Source: Stieleria varia
Lineage (GTDB): Bacteria > Planctomycetota > Planctomycetia > Pirellulales > Pirellulaceae
Direction: 5' to 3'
Length of the DNA: 64,000 nucleotides
Assembly (NCBI RefSeq): GCF_038443385.1
Contig: NZ_CP151726.1
Span: forward strand, 2,170,001-2,234,000
Of this stretch, positions 11,141-21,096 are shown piece by piece. The notes beneath the pieces were generated by a model, which had not been told where the DNA came from, made no database searches, and worked only from the letters and a program-made list of their open reading frames with translations. Position numbers and translations under genes: made by a program. Position 1 is the stretch's first letter; each line of letters opens with the position of its first letter.

Positions 11141-12480
11141 ATCAACTCGGCGATGGGATCGTGTTCGACCAAGTACTGCGGTCGTCCGGTCGGATCGGGA
11201 ATGGTCACGGTGTGAGTGTCGATGCCCAGGCTGTGATAAAGCGTGGCCACGATGTCCTGCATGTGAACCGGACGTTCCAAGGCTTCGCCACCCATTCGAT
11301 CCGTCGACCCGATGACTTGACCGGTTCTTAATCCACCGCCCGCCAAGAAGGCACTGCTGACGTTCGTCCAGTGGTCACGTCCGGCGTTTCCGTTGATCTG
11401 CGGCGTGCGTCCGAATTCTCCCCAAACGGCGATCGTCACATCGTCCAGCATGCCACGTTGATCCAAGTCTTCGATCAACGCGCTCAAGCACTGATCAAGT
11501 TTTCCGCCGTGGTCGCGGACGAGGTCAAAGTTCTGTGAGTGACTGTCCCAGCGTCCAAAGCTGAGGCTGACCACACGTACGCCGACTTCGATCAAGCGGC
11601 GTGCGATCAACAGTTGCTCGTTGCAGGTGGGGGCACCATCGTATTGAAACTGGTACGGCTTTCCGTCGCCGTAACGTTCGACCCACTTGGGGTCTTCTTT
11701 GCTCAAATCCAACGCATCGACGAGCCTGCTGCTGGTCAAGACATCCAACGCGCGTTGGCCGAACGCATCCATCCCGTCCATCGCGCCGGTGATGTCCGTG
11801 TCACGACGCAAGGTATCGAGCTTGGTTAATAGTCGCCGTCGGTCGGCCAGTCTCTCCAACGTGATTCCGTTGAGAGTCATGTTGGCCATGCCCGGGCCAT
11901 CCGGTTTGAACGGCGTGTACGCCGCCCCGAGAAAACCCGCGTGCCCTGGATCGGACCACGGAACATGTCGGGTCTTGGCGGCCAGGCCGACGAACGGAGG
12001 CACCGAGGGATCGACCGGACCGAACAACTTGGAAACCGCGGCACCGATGGACGGCCGACCGCCGACGTTCTTCAGCGAGTTCTTGTCCCAGCCGGTAAAG
12101 CACTGGTAGGCTTCGTGGCCGCCATGGCATCCGACGACGCTGCGGATGATGGCGGCTTTGTCCATCAAACCCGCGAGTTGCGGAAAGACTTCGCAAATCT
12201 GAATGCCATCGACATTCGTATTGATGGGACGAAACTCGCCACGGATTTCACTCGGGGCATCCGTCTTGATGTCCCACATGTCTTGGTGTGGAGGACCACC
12301 GGCCAAGAAAATGTTGATGATCGATTTGTGTGATTTCGGTTTCTCGCTTGCCGCCTCGGCTCGATACAGATCGGCAAGCGAGAGCCCGCCAATACCGAAC
12401 GATAAGCCGCCAATTTTGAGAAAGCTGCGTCGAGACCGACCGTCGCAAAAACGGCTGGCGCTTCCCTGGAGGGTCAACAT
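11137..12480 (-). CDS. DUF1501 protein with Tat signal
   Basis: 447-residue member of the DUF1501 family, distantly related to the alkaline phosphatase/sulfatase fold. The N-terminus carries a twin-arginine leader (SRRSFLKIGG followed by hydrophobic residues). Conserved segments include NIFLAGGPPHQDMWD, VVGCHGGHEAY and WGEFGRTPQINGNAGRDHW, the last a hallmark of the family. It is the first gene of the minus-strand four-gene operon and overlaps the DUF1549/DUF1553 gene by four bases. The 152-bp gap upstream separates it from a divergently transcribed metalloprotease and should hold both promoters. Family is certain; enzyme activity is not established. Confidence 0.94.
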   Translation of the reverse strand: MLTLQGSASRFCDGRSRRSFLKIGGLSFGIGGLSLADLYRAEAASEKPKSHKSIINIFLAGGPPHQDMWDIKTDAPSEIRGEFRPINTNVDGIQICEVFPQLAGLMDKAAIIRSVVGCHGGHEAYQCFTGWDKNSLKNVGGRPSIGAAVSKLFGPVDPSVPPFVGLAAKTRHVPWSDPGHAGFLGAAYTPFKPDGPGMANMTLNGITLERLADRRRLLTKLDTLRRDTDITGAMDGMDAFGQRALDVLTSSRLVDALDLSKEDPKWVERYGDGKPYQFQYDGAPTCNEQLLIARRLIEVGVRVVSLSFGRWDSHSQNFDLVRDHGGKLDQCLSALIEDLDQRGMLDDVTIAVWGEFGRTPQINGNAGRDHWTNVSSAFLAGGGLRTGQVIGSTDRMGGEALERPVHMQDIVATLYHSLGIDTHTVTIPDPTGRPQYLVEHDPIAELI

Positions 12481-12632
12481 GATCGGGCCACGTTGTTGGA
12501 GGGAGGGTGGGGTGGGAACGCGGGTGGGACTATCATTCTAGCCGTACAAGGGCGAGAAACGCAACATTTGTCCTTGGCGACTGTTTCACTGGATCGATGT
12601 TCACCCCCTAAAACCCGGCTCCCCCCTGCCCA

Positions 12633-14063
12633 ATGCCCCAAATTCACCTCAAAACACTGCTGATTGCCACCACTCTGATCTCTTGGCTGACCCCATCGGT
12701 CGACACGCACGCCGATGGCCAGGCAGGGACCGATTCGGCTGTCCGTGTGGTCAATCACCTCACCGACTCCGTGGTCCGATACCCGGTCATCGTGCTCCGA
12801 GGCGAAATCCCCCCAGGCTCGACGGGACTAAAAATCACCAGAAACGGTGAGCCTTTGGAATCGGCCGGCGTGCTGGTCGATTCCGGACGTTTCAAAGCCC
12901 TGGTGCCGCTGACTAACGGCGACAACCGGCTGCAACTGTCGCCCGATGGAGTCCCATCGGATAAGTCTACGGAGTTGAACATCACCTTCCAGCCGCAGAC
13001 CAATCCGTACTATGTGCGTCTGATTTGGATGACGGACAAAACGGGTGACACCCGTTTCGCCACACCCAACGACGAGGTACCTCAAGACTACGAGGCGAGG
13101 TTACGGACCGCTGCCCAGTTGATGCAAACGTTCACCGCCGAGCGAATGCACGATGCAGGATATGGACGCAAGACATTTCGTTTGGAACGCGACGAGAATG
13201 GCGAGATCATCGTTCATACGCTCAACGGAAACAAAGCCGCAGCGGACTACTACAAGATGTCGGACAATCGCTGGTACGGCGACATCAATGGTTGGCTGAA
13301 CGAAAACCATCCCGATCCGTTTGCAAAGAACATCGTCTTGGCCGCCTACACACGAAAGGATCCACAGACGGGCAAGATGCTCGGCCACACGGCTCTAGGT
13401 GGCGGCAACCAAGGTCTGTTCGGTAGCGGTTCGGTGTTTTCCTGGCCACGGGACCTTTCATCCGCCATGCAGGTCTTTCAAGACGACACTGCCGTTGATC
13501 CGAGCAGGGTTCACGACGACAGCGCCTTTCGTGGAACCTACTGGGGGCTGGCGTCCACAACGATCGGTGCCACGCTGCATGAGATGGGCCACGCGTTCGG
13601 GTTGCCGCACTGCACCGACCCGCTCGGCATCATGACTCGTGGCTTCGACCACTTTCACCGAGCGTTCACCTTCGCCGATCCGGTCAGTCGCGTGAACAAT
13701 CAGCCCGTTGAATTCAACGACAACCAAGTCGCTTACTTTGCCCCCATCAGCGCATCGTACTTGCAGTGGACACCGTGGTTTCGATTGGATGAGTCCGAGT
13801 CGATGCCCGACAGCGAGACCAAGATCACGATCGACCATGAAAAGAAAGAAGTGCGAGTTTCCTCGCCATCAGGTGTTCGATGGGTTGGTTTCTGGGTCGG
13901 TGACTCGGTTGCCTACCATCGAGAAATCAGTGGCGATGAACCGACACAAGAAGTTCGATTCACGAGAGAAGAGATTGCCAAGTGGCTCAATGGGCGAAAG
14001 CTCAGTACCGTCACATCCATCGCGTCCGATGGCAAAGCCGCACGGATCGCTGTGCGTGATTGA
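12633..14063 (+). CDS. Exported zinc metalloprotease (HExxHxxGxxH)
   Basis: 476 residues. A leader peptide (LLIATTLISWLTPSV, residues about 9-23) is followed by a beta-rich N-terminal region and a metzincin-type zinc site HEMGHAFGLPH at residues 316-326, with MTRGF a short distance downstream as a possible Met-turn. The first half (VRYPVIVLRGEIP) and overall arrangement remind me of the uncharacterised Metallopep family (Pfam PF12044) otherwise known from eukaryotes; that family assignment is from memory and moderate. It is divergent from the DUF1501 operon. It probably cleaves extracellular or periplasmic protein. Confidence 0.85.
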   Translation: MPQIHLKTLLIATTLISWLTPSVDTHADGQAGTDSAVRVVNHLTDSVVRYPVIVLRGEIPPGSTGLKITRNGEPLESAGVLVDSGRFKALVPLTNGDNRLQLSPDGVPSDKSTELNITFQPQTNPYYVRLIWMTDKTGDTRFATPNDEVPQDYEARLRTAAQLMQTFTAERMHDAGYGRKTFRLERDENGEIIVHTLNGNKAAADYYKMSDNRWYGDINGWLNENHPDPFAKNIVLAAYTRKDPQTGKMLGHTALGGGNQGLFGSGSVFSWPRDLSSAMQVFQDDTAVDPSRVHDDSAFRGTYWGLASTTIGATLHEMGHAFGLPHCTDPLGIMTRGFDHFHRAFTFADPVSRVNNQPVEFNDNQVAYFAPISASYLQWTPWFRLDESESMPDSETKITIDHEKKEVRVSSPSGVRWVGFWVGDSVAYHREISGDEPTQEVRFTREEIAKWLNGRKLSTVTSIASDGKAARIAVRD

Positions 14064-14237
14064 CCGCCGAAAGTGATCCCATACGCACACCAGCCGTGTG
14101 GGCATTCGCCAGACCTTCGTTCGCGACAGGCGTGCCCTCCGACATTGCATCGATAGCTTTCACTTGCTGCTCGCGTTACGGCTAGAATAGGCCGTCGCGA
14201 GTCAGGCGGTTTAGAAACTTTGCTGGTGAGTAAGGCG

Positions 14238-14792
14238 ATGAAGAAGTCGTTGAAGATGCAGCCCACGTTCATCGTGGAATTGCCGTGGGATGCACGAGAA
14301 GCTGTCTCCCGAATCCGTAGAGCGATCTTGCATGCCGGATTTCAAGACCACGCGGTTTCGGCGGGCAGTTGCATCGACTTTCGCATCGACCGACAGGATC
14401 AGCGGTTCTGGTCGCCTCATTTGTCCGTGCAAGTCAGCGACGTGGAAACGGGCTCACAGGCGCTCGGTCGGTTTTCTCCTCGACCGGAAATCTGGACCAT
14501 GTTCATGGCAATCTATGCCGTGGTCGCGACGGTCGGCTTTGGCGCCGCGATCTTGGGATACGTGCAATGGTTCCTTGGTTCCACTCCCTGGGCGATCGCT
14601 TTGTTGCCGTTGGGGTTCATCGTGATCGCTGCGTTGCACATGGCAAGCTTGATCGGACAGAGCCTTAGTTCGGACCAAATGGATTTGTTGCGTGGTCGTC
14701 TCGACGAAACGATTTTGATCGCAAAAGCCGAAACACCGCGTCCAGATGAATCACAGCCAGGGCAAACAATGGACGCTGAGCCCGTTTTATGA
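14238..14792 (+). CDS. Hypothetical membrane protein
   Basis: 184 residues from the ATG at 14238; the open frame begins at a TTG at 14220 but the ATG gives a natural Lys-rich start. The N-terminal 80 residues are soluble with Trp/Arg-rich strands (FIVELPWDAREAV). Two hydrophobic segments follow: IWTMFMAIYAVVATVGFGAAILGY and a second around AIALLPLGFIVIAALHMASL. The C-terminal tail is polar and Pro/Glu-rich. No family recognised. Neighbours give no functional clue: it stands alone between the metalloprotease and a convergent LRR gene. Confidence 0.7.
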   Translation: MKKSLKMQPTFIVELPWDAREAVSRIRRAILHAGFQDHAVSAGSCIDFRIDRQDQRFWSPHLSVQVSDVETGSQALGRFSPRPEIWTMFMAIYAVVATVGFGAAILGYVQWFLGSTPWAIALLPLGFIVIAALHMASLIGQSLSSDQMDLLRGRLDETILIAKAETPRPDESQPGQTMDAEPVL

Positions 14793-14827
14793 AGGATGGC
14801 ACGACGATGCGAACGGTCTTTTTCTGT

Positions 14828-14897
14828 TGTAGTGGACAAGGTAACGAGTCCCTGCAGCCAAAATCCGTGTCGAGGATTCGTGACCTCGTCCACTACA
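14828..14897. terminator. Inverted repeat between convergent genes, possible bidirectional terminator
   Basis: Arms of about 20 bases start TGTAGTGGAC and end GTCCACTACA with roughly 30 bases of loop. The outer sequence TGTAGTGGA is shared with the long palindrome at 35567-35687, so this looks like a member of a dispersed hairpin family lying where two genes converge. Confidence 0.6.
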
Positions 14898-14939
14898 AGT
14901 AAACGTTCGTCAGCCTCTCGCCTCAACGCTCTGGCTGAA

Positions 14940-16091
14940 TCATTCGCTGGCGATGTACTGAAGTTGGATGTCGGTGTCGGGAAGCTCTTTCTTTAGTTTA
15001 TCGACTCCCGCCTGAGTCACCGCGGTTCGCGTGACTTTCAAATCCTTGAGTTTCTTCAGCCCATGCAGGTGCACGAGCCCGTCGTCTGTGATCGTTGTGG
15101 AGCCCAAGTGCAGGAAAGTCAATTCTGTCAGTCCGGCGAGTGACGGCATGCCTGCATCGGAGAGTAATGTGTTGTCCAGATTCAGTGACGTCAGTCCGGT
15201 CAGCGATGCAAGCGGCTTGATGCCCGCGTCCGTGATTTGAACACGCCACAGGTTTAGCTTTTTCAGGTTTGTGCATTGGGCCAACGGAGGCATCGCGTCG
15301 TCAAAGATCTGCGAGCACTCACTCAAGTCCAATTCGGTCAACGCTTTCATCTCGGCCAGCTTTGCGACCCCGGGACCGTCGATCGTGTTCTTCGCGAGTC
15401 TGAGTTTGCTCAGTTGCGGCAGTCCTGCGATCACGTTCATCGCGTCGTTGCTGATGTTTGTCTTGCTCAGGTAGAGTTCGGTCAGGTTCTTGCAATCGGC
15501 CAATTCGGCAATGCCATCGTCGCTGATCCACAGACCGTCCAGCCCGAGAACTTTTAGGTTGGGAAAACGGGCGATGACCGGCATTGCGTCGTCGTCGATA
15601 TCGCATTGGGCATCGATCCCGGAGAGCTTGAGTGCCTTGAGGTCTTTCAAGCCGCTGAGATTTTGAATCGAAGCATTGCCAATCTCGCATTGCCGCAAGT
15701 CCAGGTTTTGCAGGTTGGTTATCTGAGCGAGGGATTCCGACGCCCCGTCTGTGATTTTCGTCCCCGCCAGCAGAACCGATCGAAGTCGTGTCAGCTCGGT
15801 CAGCGGCACGACCGCGTCGTCTCCGGCATCGGTACCCCGATAGTCGACTTCGATGATCATGCCGTCGTCGTCGCGTCGGATCTTATCGGTCACGGCCTCA
15901 ATGGCGGACACGGCGGCCGGGGGATCTGCCATGGCGGTTGTCGTTTCCGAAGCCGTTGTCTCCGTCGATGTCGTCTTTTCCGGTTCCCTCGTGTCCGATT
16001 CCGCAACCGGGACTTCCTTTCCGCAACCCACCAAGACCAGCGTGATCCAAGCGGCCATGAGACAGTGTTTTTGGGTGCAGCGGGCGTTCAT
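14940..16091 (-). CDS. Leucine-rich-repeat lipoprotein
   Basis: 383 residues from the ATG at 16091. This start is preferred over the longer frame (16253) because it gives a clean lipoprotein signal with lipobox LVGC at about residues 20-23. A Thr/Glu/Ser-rich linker (about 25-70) leads to about eleven leucine-rich repeats of the form LTELYLSKTNISNDAMNVIAGL, typical of the planctomycete cysteine-containing-type LRR with roughly 24-residue period. Presumably anchored in a membrane, acting as a binding scaffold. It is divergent from the DUF1552 gene across a 129-bp gap. Confidence 0.9.
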   Translation of the reverse strand: MNARCTQKHCLMAAWITLVLVGCGKEVPVAESDTREPEKTTSTETTASETTTAMADPPAAVSAIEAVTDKIRRDDDGMIIEVDYRGTDAGDDAVVPLTELTRLRSVLLAGTKITDGASESLAQITNLQNLDLRQCEIGNASIQNLSGLKDLKALKLSGIDAQCDIDDDAMPVIARFPNLKVLGLDGLWISDDGIAELADCKNLTELYLSKTNISNDAMNVIAGLPQLSKLRLAKNTIDGPGVAKLAEMKALTELDLSECSQIFDDAMPPLAQCTNLKKLNLWRVQITDAGIKPLASLTGLTSLNLDNTLLSDAGMPSLAGLTELTFLHLGSTTITDDGLVHLHGLKKLKDLKVTRTAVTQAGVDKLKKELPDTDIQLQYIASE

Positions 16092-16220
16092 TTCGAAATG
16101 ACCTTTGGGGGCGAGTGCGGGGAGTCCAGATTGTAACGCCGACTTCCAGAGCTTTGCACCGGTTGTTGCGAAGGGTTGCTGATATACTGGTGCAATCGTC
16201 AACCGACAGGATGGAAAAAC

Positions 16221-17591
16221 ATGAACCGACCAGCAAACAGTTCGACTCAGCAAAGTGAATCTGCCCCGTCATGGGGCGAGGGATCCCAAGTCATCCTGCG
16301 TCAACCGATCGCTCGCCGACAATTGTTGCGAGGCCTCGGAGCGGCGGCGATCGGATTGCCGATTCTGGAAGCCATGTCGCCGATGTTGTCGGCGACCGCC
16401 GCGGTTCATGGTGCGGAACCACCGAGCGCATCGCCCAATCGGTTCATCGCGATCTGCGCGACATTGGGATTTCACGGTCCGTTCTTGTTTCCTGAACAGA
16501 CCGGGCGTGACTATGAGTTGTCACCCTATCTACAACAGCTCAAAGAACACCGAGATCAGTTCACCGTTTTCTCTGGCTTGTCGCATCCCGATCAACAGGG
16601 AAACAACGGGCACGCATCTGAGATGACATGGTTGACTGGCGCGCGTCGACCAGGGCTGGCGGGATTTCGGAACACGATTTCGTTGGACCAATTGATCGCG
16701 TCGCACGTCGGTTTGGAGACACGGTTTCCGTACCTGGCACTGGGCACCGGAGGTCAATCGCTTTCCTGGACACGATCGGGTGTCCCGATTCCCGCTGAGT
16801 CGAGGCCATCGGTGGTTTTCAAATCTTTGTTCGTCCAGGGCAGTGAAACCGAAGTCGCCGATCAGATGCGTCAGCTAAGGCGCGGTCGCAGCATCTTGGA
16901 CACTGTTTCGGGCGAAGCGGCAAAGTTGAACCGTGAGCTCGGCCAACGCGATCGCGAAAAAATGGATCAGTACCTGAGCAGTGTGCGCGAGTTAGAGTCT
17001 CGCTTGCAGCAGACCGAAGGCTGGGCGCAGCGTCCCAAACCGGTCGTCGATGCTCAGCCGCCCAAAGATGTGACCGAGAAAACGCAAGCGATCGAGCGTC
17101 AGCGGTTGATGTATGAAATGATCGCCATGGCGTTGCAAACCGACAGCACTCGTACCATCACGTACACACTCAGTGGACTGAACGCTGTGCCACAGATTGC
17201 GGGCGTCTCCAGTGACTGGCACAACCTTTCTCACCACGGCAAGGATCCCGAAAAGATCAACGAACTGAAATTGATCGAGCAAGCCGAATTTGATTGCTTC
17301 GGCGAATTCCTCACCAAACTCCACAGCGTGCGTGAAGGAGACCAAACGTTGCTTGACCGTACAGCCGTTCTCTTCGGCTCCAATCTCGGCAACGCCAGCA
17401 GTCACGACTGGCACAATCTGCCGATCATTCTGGCCGGCGGCGGATATCGACACGGCCAATACGTTGCCCACGATGAAAAGAACAATACTCCGCTAGCGAA
17501 TTTGCATGTCGCACTGGCTCAGCGGATGGGCGTGCCCACAGAATCCTTCGGCAGCAGTACCCAAGTCGGAATTCGAGGCCTGGACTCGTAG
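16221..17591 (+). CDS. DUF1552 protein with Tat signal
   Basis: 456 residues from the ATG at 16221. A twin-arginine leader (ARRQLLRGLGAAAIGLP) follows a polar N-terminus. The body matches DUF1552: the segments SGLSHPDQQGNNGHASEMTW, LGTGGQSLSWTR and LFGSNLGNASSHDWHNLP are typical. DUF1552 is structurally related to DUF1501 and the alkaline-phosphatase-like fold. In many planctomycetes it sits next to a DUF1588/DUF1592 cytochrome gene; no such partner is present here, so this copy looks solitary. Activity unknown. Confidence 0.92.
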   Translation: MNRPANSSTQQSESAPSWGEGSQVILRQPIARRQLLRGLGAAAIGLPILEAMSPMLSATAAVHGAEPPSASPNRFIAICATLGFHGPFLFPEQTGRDYELSPYLQQLKEHRDQFTVFSGLSHPDQQGNNGHASEMTWLTGARRPGLAGFRNTISLDQLIASHVGLETRFPYLALGTGGQSLSWTRSGVPIPAESRPSVVFKSLFVQGSETEVADQMRQLRRGRSILDTVSGEAAKLNRELGQRDREKMDQYLSSVRELESRLQQTEGWAQRPKPVVDAQPPKDVTEKTQAIERQRLMYEMIAMALQTDSTRTITYTLSGLNAVPQIAGVSSDWHNLSHHGKDPEKINELKLIEQAEFDCFGEFLTKLHSVREGDQTLLDRTAVLFGSNLGNASSHDWHNLPIILAGGGYRHGQYVAHDEKNNTPLANLHVALAQRMGVPTESFGSSTQVGIRGLDS

Positions 17592-17618
17592 CTCATCCGA
17601 GGCCATCGTTCTTGCAGA

Positions 17619-17915
17619 TCAGTCGTCGCCGCCAAAGATGCCTTTGATGATCCATCCACCGATGGCAAGAACTCCCGCGATCGCCAAACCGATCAATTTG
17701 CCGATGCCGCGACCGCGAATGCGAGTCGAACCCGACGAGTTTTCTTGCTGCTGTGAGGCTGAGCTGTATTGAACCATCATAGGCGTTGGAGCAAAGCTCT
17801 CTACGGAAACCACCGCTGCAGGCGGTTGCAGCGTGGTCGGCGCGGCCGATGACGAAACGGCAGCGGAGAATGAAAGGACCACCGCCACACAACAGATCAA
17901 AAGCATTCTTTTCAT
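17619..17915 (-). CDS. Small exported/membrane hypothetical protein
   Basis: 98 residues. The ATG at 17915 is chosen because it begins an obvious signal peptide (KRMLLICCVAVVLSFSAAVSSSAA) and has GAGG about ten bases upstream. The middle is Pro/Ser/Gln-rich; the C-terminus has a glycine-rich hydrophobic segment (GKLIGLAIAGVLAIGGWIIKGIFG) ending in Gly-Gly-Asp-Asp. No family recognised. It converges on the DUF1552 gene, with 27 bp between the stops. Confidence 0.7.
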   Translation of the reverse strand: MKRMLLICCVAVVLSFSAAVSSSAAPTTLQPPAAVVSVESFAPTPMMVQYSSASQQQENSSGSTRIRGRGIGKLIGLAIAGVLAIGGWIIKGIFGGDD

Positions 17916-18038
17916 TTGTAGGATTCCTCGTGAAAAGAGAACACAGAAAAAACGAGAGTACAAAACCGGGGAGTGATTAGACCCCACCCGTGTGGTCGGG
18001 GCAAGAAAAATCTGTTGTAGAAAACAACGCGATCGATT

Positions 18039-20150
18039 TCACTTCGCGACCTGCCATTGCTCGTCAAAAAATCCGGTTGAGAGGACTTTTCCGGGATCTC
18101 GCATCGTTGCTCCACCCGTGATATCGATGATGGCCCAGTCGGGCAGTTTTGGGGTCTGTCGCGCGTTGTTCAAATAGTCGTATTCTCGGAAAGTGAATCC
18201 GCTGTTGATCACAACGTAACGATTCGGGTTGAGTGGGTTGGGGTAAATCATCACCAACGCGTTTCCACGGCGACCGTACGTTTTACGGGTGCCACGAATG
18301 GTGTCTTGCGTCCAACCGATCGGTAACTGCTCGGAAATCTTTCCAATCACGGAGTTGGACATCGGATCGCCAAACAAGATCAAGTGATTCGAATCGATTT
18401 GTTCCTGTGTCAACTCGGTGTCCTTGACTTGGCGAACGTCACCGCGGAAGTGATGACGCCAATGTGACATTGCATGCTTGGATTCGGCGTCAACCCAAGC
18501 TTGAAGGTCGCTGTCTTCACACTGACCGCTAGGCAGGACAAACAAGAACGAATCCATGAACGCGTCGTCGATCGGGCCTTGCAATCCAGGACGTTTTCTC
18601 AAGTCGGAATCGTCCGGATTGGCAGCGGCCCATGCCTTGTCCCCACGAATCAACTCCCAAGTCCAGGAACGATCCGATCGAACAGGAGGTCCGATAAGTT
18701 CATTGCCATCGATGGTGACAACCGGACGCGTTGGAAAGTCGCCGTCCCATTGACCGGGAGCAAAGTCGAACTTGATGCGAGTGACATTGCTGGTGGTAAC
18801 ATCGATCGATGCATCGTCACGGTCGGCGACCACGTTAGCGCTCTGCCAATGTTTGCCCAAACCCTGAATGTCGATCCAGCCCATCTGATGGTAGCGAAGC
18901 GTCAGGGTCGTGAAGTCGATGTGCTCGGGGGTTTCATGGCTGACGGCGCGAGCCAATGCATCCATCCTGGATTCGATTTCGACTTGCGAATCTGGATGGA
19001 TCTTGTGCGCCGTATCGGGACCGATCACGTGAACCAAGTCGATGTCCTGTTTCGCCAGGGCCGCTTGCATCACATCGGCTGCTTGTTTCTGGCGGTCAAT
19101 TTCACCGCTGTAAGCAACCGTCGGACAATGCACTAGGTTGCGTGACCAAGGTGGACAGTCATACCAACCCCACAAAGTACGTTGGTGCTCGGGAGTACCG
19201 CTGAGGTCTTCGCCCTGAAACGACTTTAGAAATTCGGGCGTTTCGCTGAAACCGGCGCCCGGATTGGCGGCAAAGAATCGTCCAGGGTAATGAGTCGCGA
19301 ATTGCCAACAAGCCGCGCCGCCCATGGAGAAACCGCGAACGCTGATGCGAGACGCATCCACCGGCAGTCGGCTTTCTAGATAAGCCAATGACTCCAGCAC
19401 ATCGATTTCGCCGGCAAACTTGAATGCATTGCTGTAGCGACCATAGGGATGCAGCACAAAGGTATCGGCTGGGGTGTATTGTCCCGCCGAACTGCGACCT
19501 TTGCCCAAGAAGCTCATTTCTGTCAACGTCTCGCCCCGCCCGTGAAACCATAGGTCGAGTCGACGTGGACGGGCGTCGGTTTGGTCAAAACCAGGTGGGA
19601 TCACGACGGCATAGGGCTGGAACGAACCATCGATCTTGGATTGGTAGCCGCCGATGATCAACGTTTGTGACTTGCCATCGCCGATGCCTACGATCTGACT
19701 CCACGTCGGGTCGGTCGCAGCGGTCTCGATTCGCCGCGACGCTTCGTCTAACAAACTGACCGCGAGATCAAATTCCGCCGGCTTGTAGAACTGATTGAAC
19801 TCCAATGCCATCTCGACGGCACGAGGAAACACAAGGATTTCGGATTCCAGTGACTTCAGTGCTGCGAGGGATGCTCGCTTCGCGGCCTTCTGATTGTTAT
19901 TGCCTTTCTGTGAATCCTGATCAGTTGATTGAACCAGTTTCGCCCAAGCCTGTCGGACTTCGGTGCAGCGTGTTTTCAGGTCCTGTGACTGCTCTGCGCT
20001 CAGAGGTGTTCCCGGGGGAGGAATGGGGCGGACCGTGGCTGCGTCGTTGTCTGCGGGTCCATCGGCCATAACGTGGCAGGCGGCACAAAAGAAGGCAGCG
20101 AGAACGAATGCGCCGGCGATGATCGTTGGTCGAATGCTTGGTTGAGTCAT
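18039..20150 (-). CDS. Exported prolyl-oligopeptidase-like alpha/beta hydrolase
   Basis: 703 residues. An N-terminal leader (AGAFVLAAFFCAACHVMA) is followed by a helical region, then an alpha/beta hydrolase core with nucleophile motif GFSMGGA, preceded by a region PRRLDLWFHGRGETLTE that matches the oxyanion-hole strand. A candidate acid and histidine appear in IGPDTAHKIH. The C-terminal 250 residues are beta-rich and end with repeats resembling a second domain (NRYVVINSGFTFREYDY). Probably a secreted esterase or peptidase. Divergent from the STN-like gene at 20314. Confidence 0.85.
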   Translation of the reverse strand: MTQPSIRPTIIAGAFVLAAFFCAACHVMADGPADNDAATVRPIPPPGTPLSAEQSQDLKTRCTEVRQAWAKLVQSTDQDSQKGNNNQKAAKRASLAALKSLESEILVFPRAVEMALEFNQFYKPAEFDLAVSLLDEASRRIETAATDPTWSQIVGIGDGKSQTLIIGGYQSKIDGSFQPYAVVIPPGFDQTDARPRRLDLWFHGRGETLTEMSFLGKGRSSAGQYTPADTFVLHPYGRYSNAFKFAGEIDVLESLAYLESRLPVDASRISVRGFSMGGAACWQFATHYPGRFFAANPGAGFSETPEFLKSFQGEDLSGTPEHQRTLWGWYDCPPWSRNLVHCPTVAYSGEIDRQKQAADVMQAALAKQDIDLVHVIGPDTAHKIHPDSQVEIESRMDALARAVSHETPEHIDFTTLTLRYHQMGWIDIQGLGKHWQSANVVADRDDASIDVTTSNVTRIKFDFAPGQWDGDFPTRPVVTIDGNELIGPPVRSDRSWTWELIRGDKAWAAANPDDSDLRKRPGLQGPIDDAFMDSFLFVLPSGQCEDSDLQAWVDAESKHAMSHWRHHFRGDVRQVKDTELTQEQIDSNHLILFGDPMSNSVIGKISEQLPIGWTQDTIRGTRKTYGRRGNALVMIYPNPLNPNRYVVINSGFTFREYDYLNNARQTPKLPDWAIIDITGGATMRDPGKVLSTGFFDEQWQVAK

Positions 20151-20313
20151 GAGCGTGATTGATGGGGAAACGACGGTTTATGATCCCGATTTTGTCGGCG
20201 GACCCGCAAAAAGCTTGCGTCTCGCTACGAAACCGGAGACGCTATAGATTAGTCAATCAGGTGATTCGCAAGGGGGCGATCCCCACTTTTCCTTCTTCTC
20301 TGGAGTAACAGAC

Positions 20314-21066
20314 ATGCGTTGGTTTCCTTGGGTGTTGATGTTAGCCATCACCGGTTTTTTCGCAGGCGTTGCAAGCGCCCAGCTTGCGGATCCTTTTGGC
20401 GGTGGAGGTTCTGATCCGTTTGGCGGTGGCGAAACTGCCGCAGCGGACCCAGGTACTACTTCACCGAACCAATCAGCCACCCAAAAACCTGCTGGCGCGC
20501 AGGCCGGTAAAAGAAAGCCTGCAGAGGCGAAGAACAAATCGTCCGCTGCCATCCGAGCCGCCCTCAACGAGGATACGAGCAACACGTTCATCGAAACTCC
20601 GCTGATTGAAGCGTTGCAAGTGCTAGGCGACCTGCATGACATCCCTATCGTTCTCGACAGGCGATCTCTTGAAGAAATTGGATTATCTGCTGATGCCCCT
20701 GTCACCATCGATCTCAAAAGTGTTTCCCTGAGAAGCTTTTTGAGACTGATGCTGCGAGATTTGCAGCTCACCTATCTCGTCAAGGATGACGTCCTGCAGA
20801 TCATGACGACAGAGTCTGCTGCACATAGCTTGACGACCGAGGTTTATCCCTTCTCCAAAGAGCTGTCGGACAAGGGTGACAAAATCATGAAGGCTTTGAC
20901 AACGACCGTGAATCCATCGACATGGGAAGCATTGGGTGGCCCCAGCAGTGTCGCCGTGATCGACAACGTCCTCGTTGTGTCAGCGACCGAACGCACGCAT
21001 GAGGAAGTGATCGAATTTTTAAAGAAGCTGCAAGAGGCGTTTGAGAATCACAAGGCGAGTCGGTAA
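20314..21066 (+). CDS. Exported STN/secretin-N-like domain protein
   Basis: 250 residues. Signal peptide at 1-22 (VLMLAITGFFAGVASA), then a Gly/Ala/Pro-rich low-complexity linker (about 25-75). The folded part (about 85-245) reads PLIEALQVLGDLHDIPIVLD and VTIDLKSVSLRSFLRLMLRDLQLTYLVKDDVLQI, the pattern of secretin/TonB short N-terminal (STN) modules found in many planctomycete periplasmic proteins. A Shine-Dalgarno GGAG lies about 11 bases before the ATG. No secretin channel domain is present, so it is not a pore. Role unknown. Confidence 0.8.
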   Translation: MRWFPWVLMLAITGFFAGVASAQLADPFGGGGSDPFGGGETAAADPGTTSPNQSATQKPAGAQAGKRKPAEAKNKSSAAIRAALNEDTSNTFIETPLIEALQVLGDLHDIPIVLDRRSLEEIGLSADAPVTIDLKSVSLRSFLRLMLRDLQLTYLVKDDVLQIMTTESAAHSLTTEVYPFSKELSDKGDKIMKALTTTVNPSTWEALGGPSSVAVIDNVLVVSATERTHEEVIEFLKKLQEAFENHKASR

Positions 21067-21096
21067 GCACGCCGACAGAAATGATGTTGCCCATTA

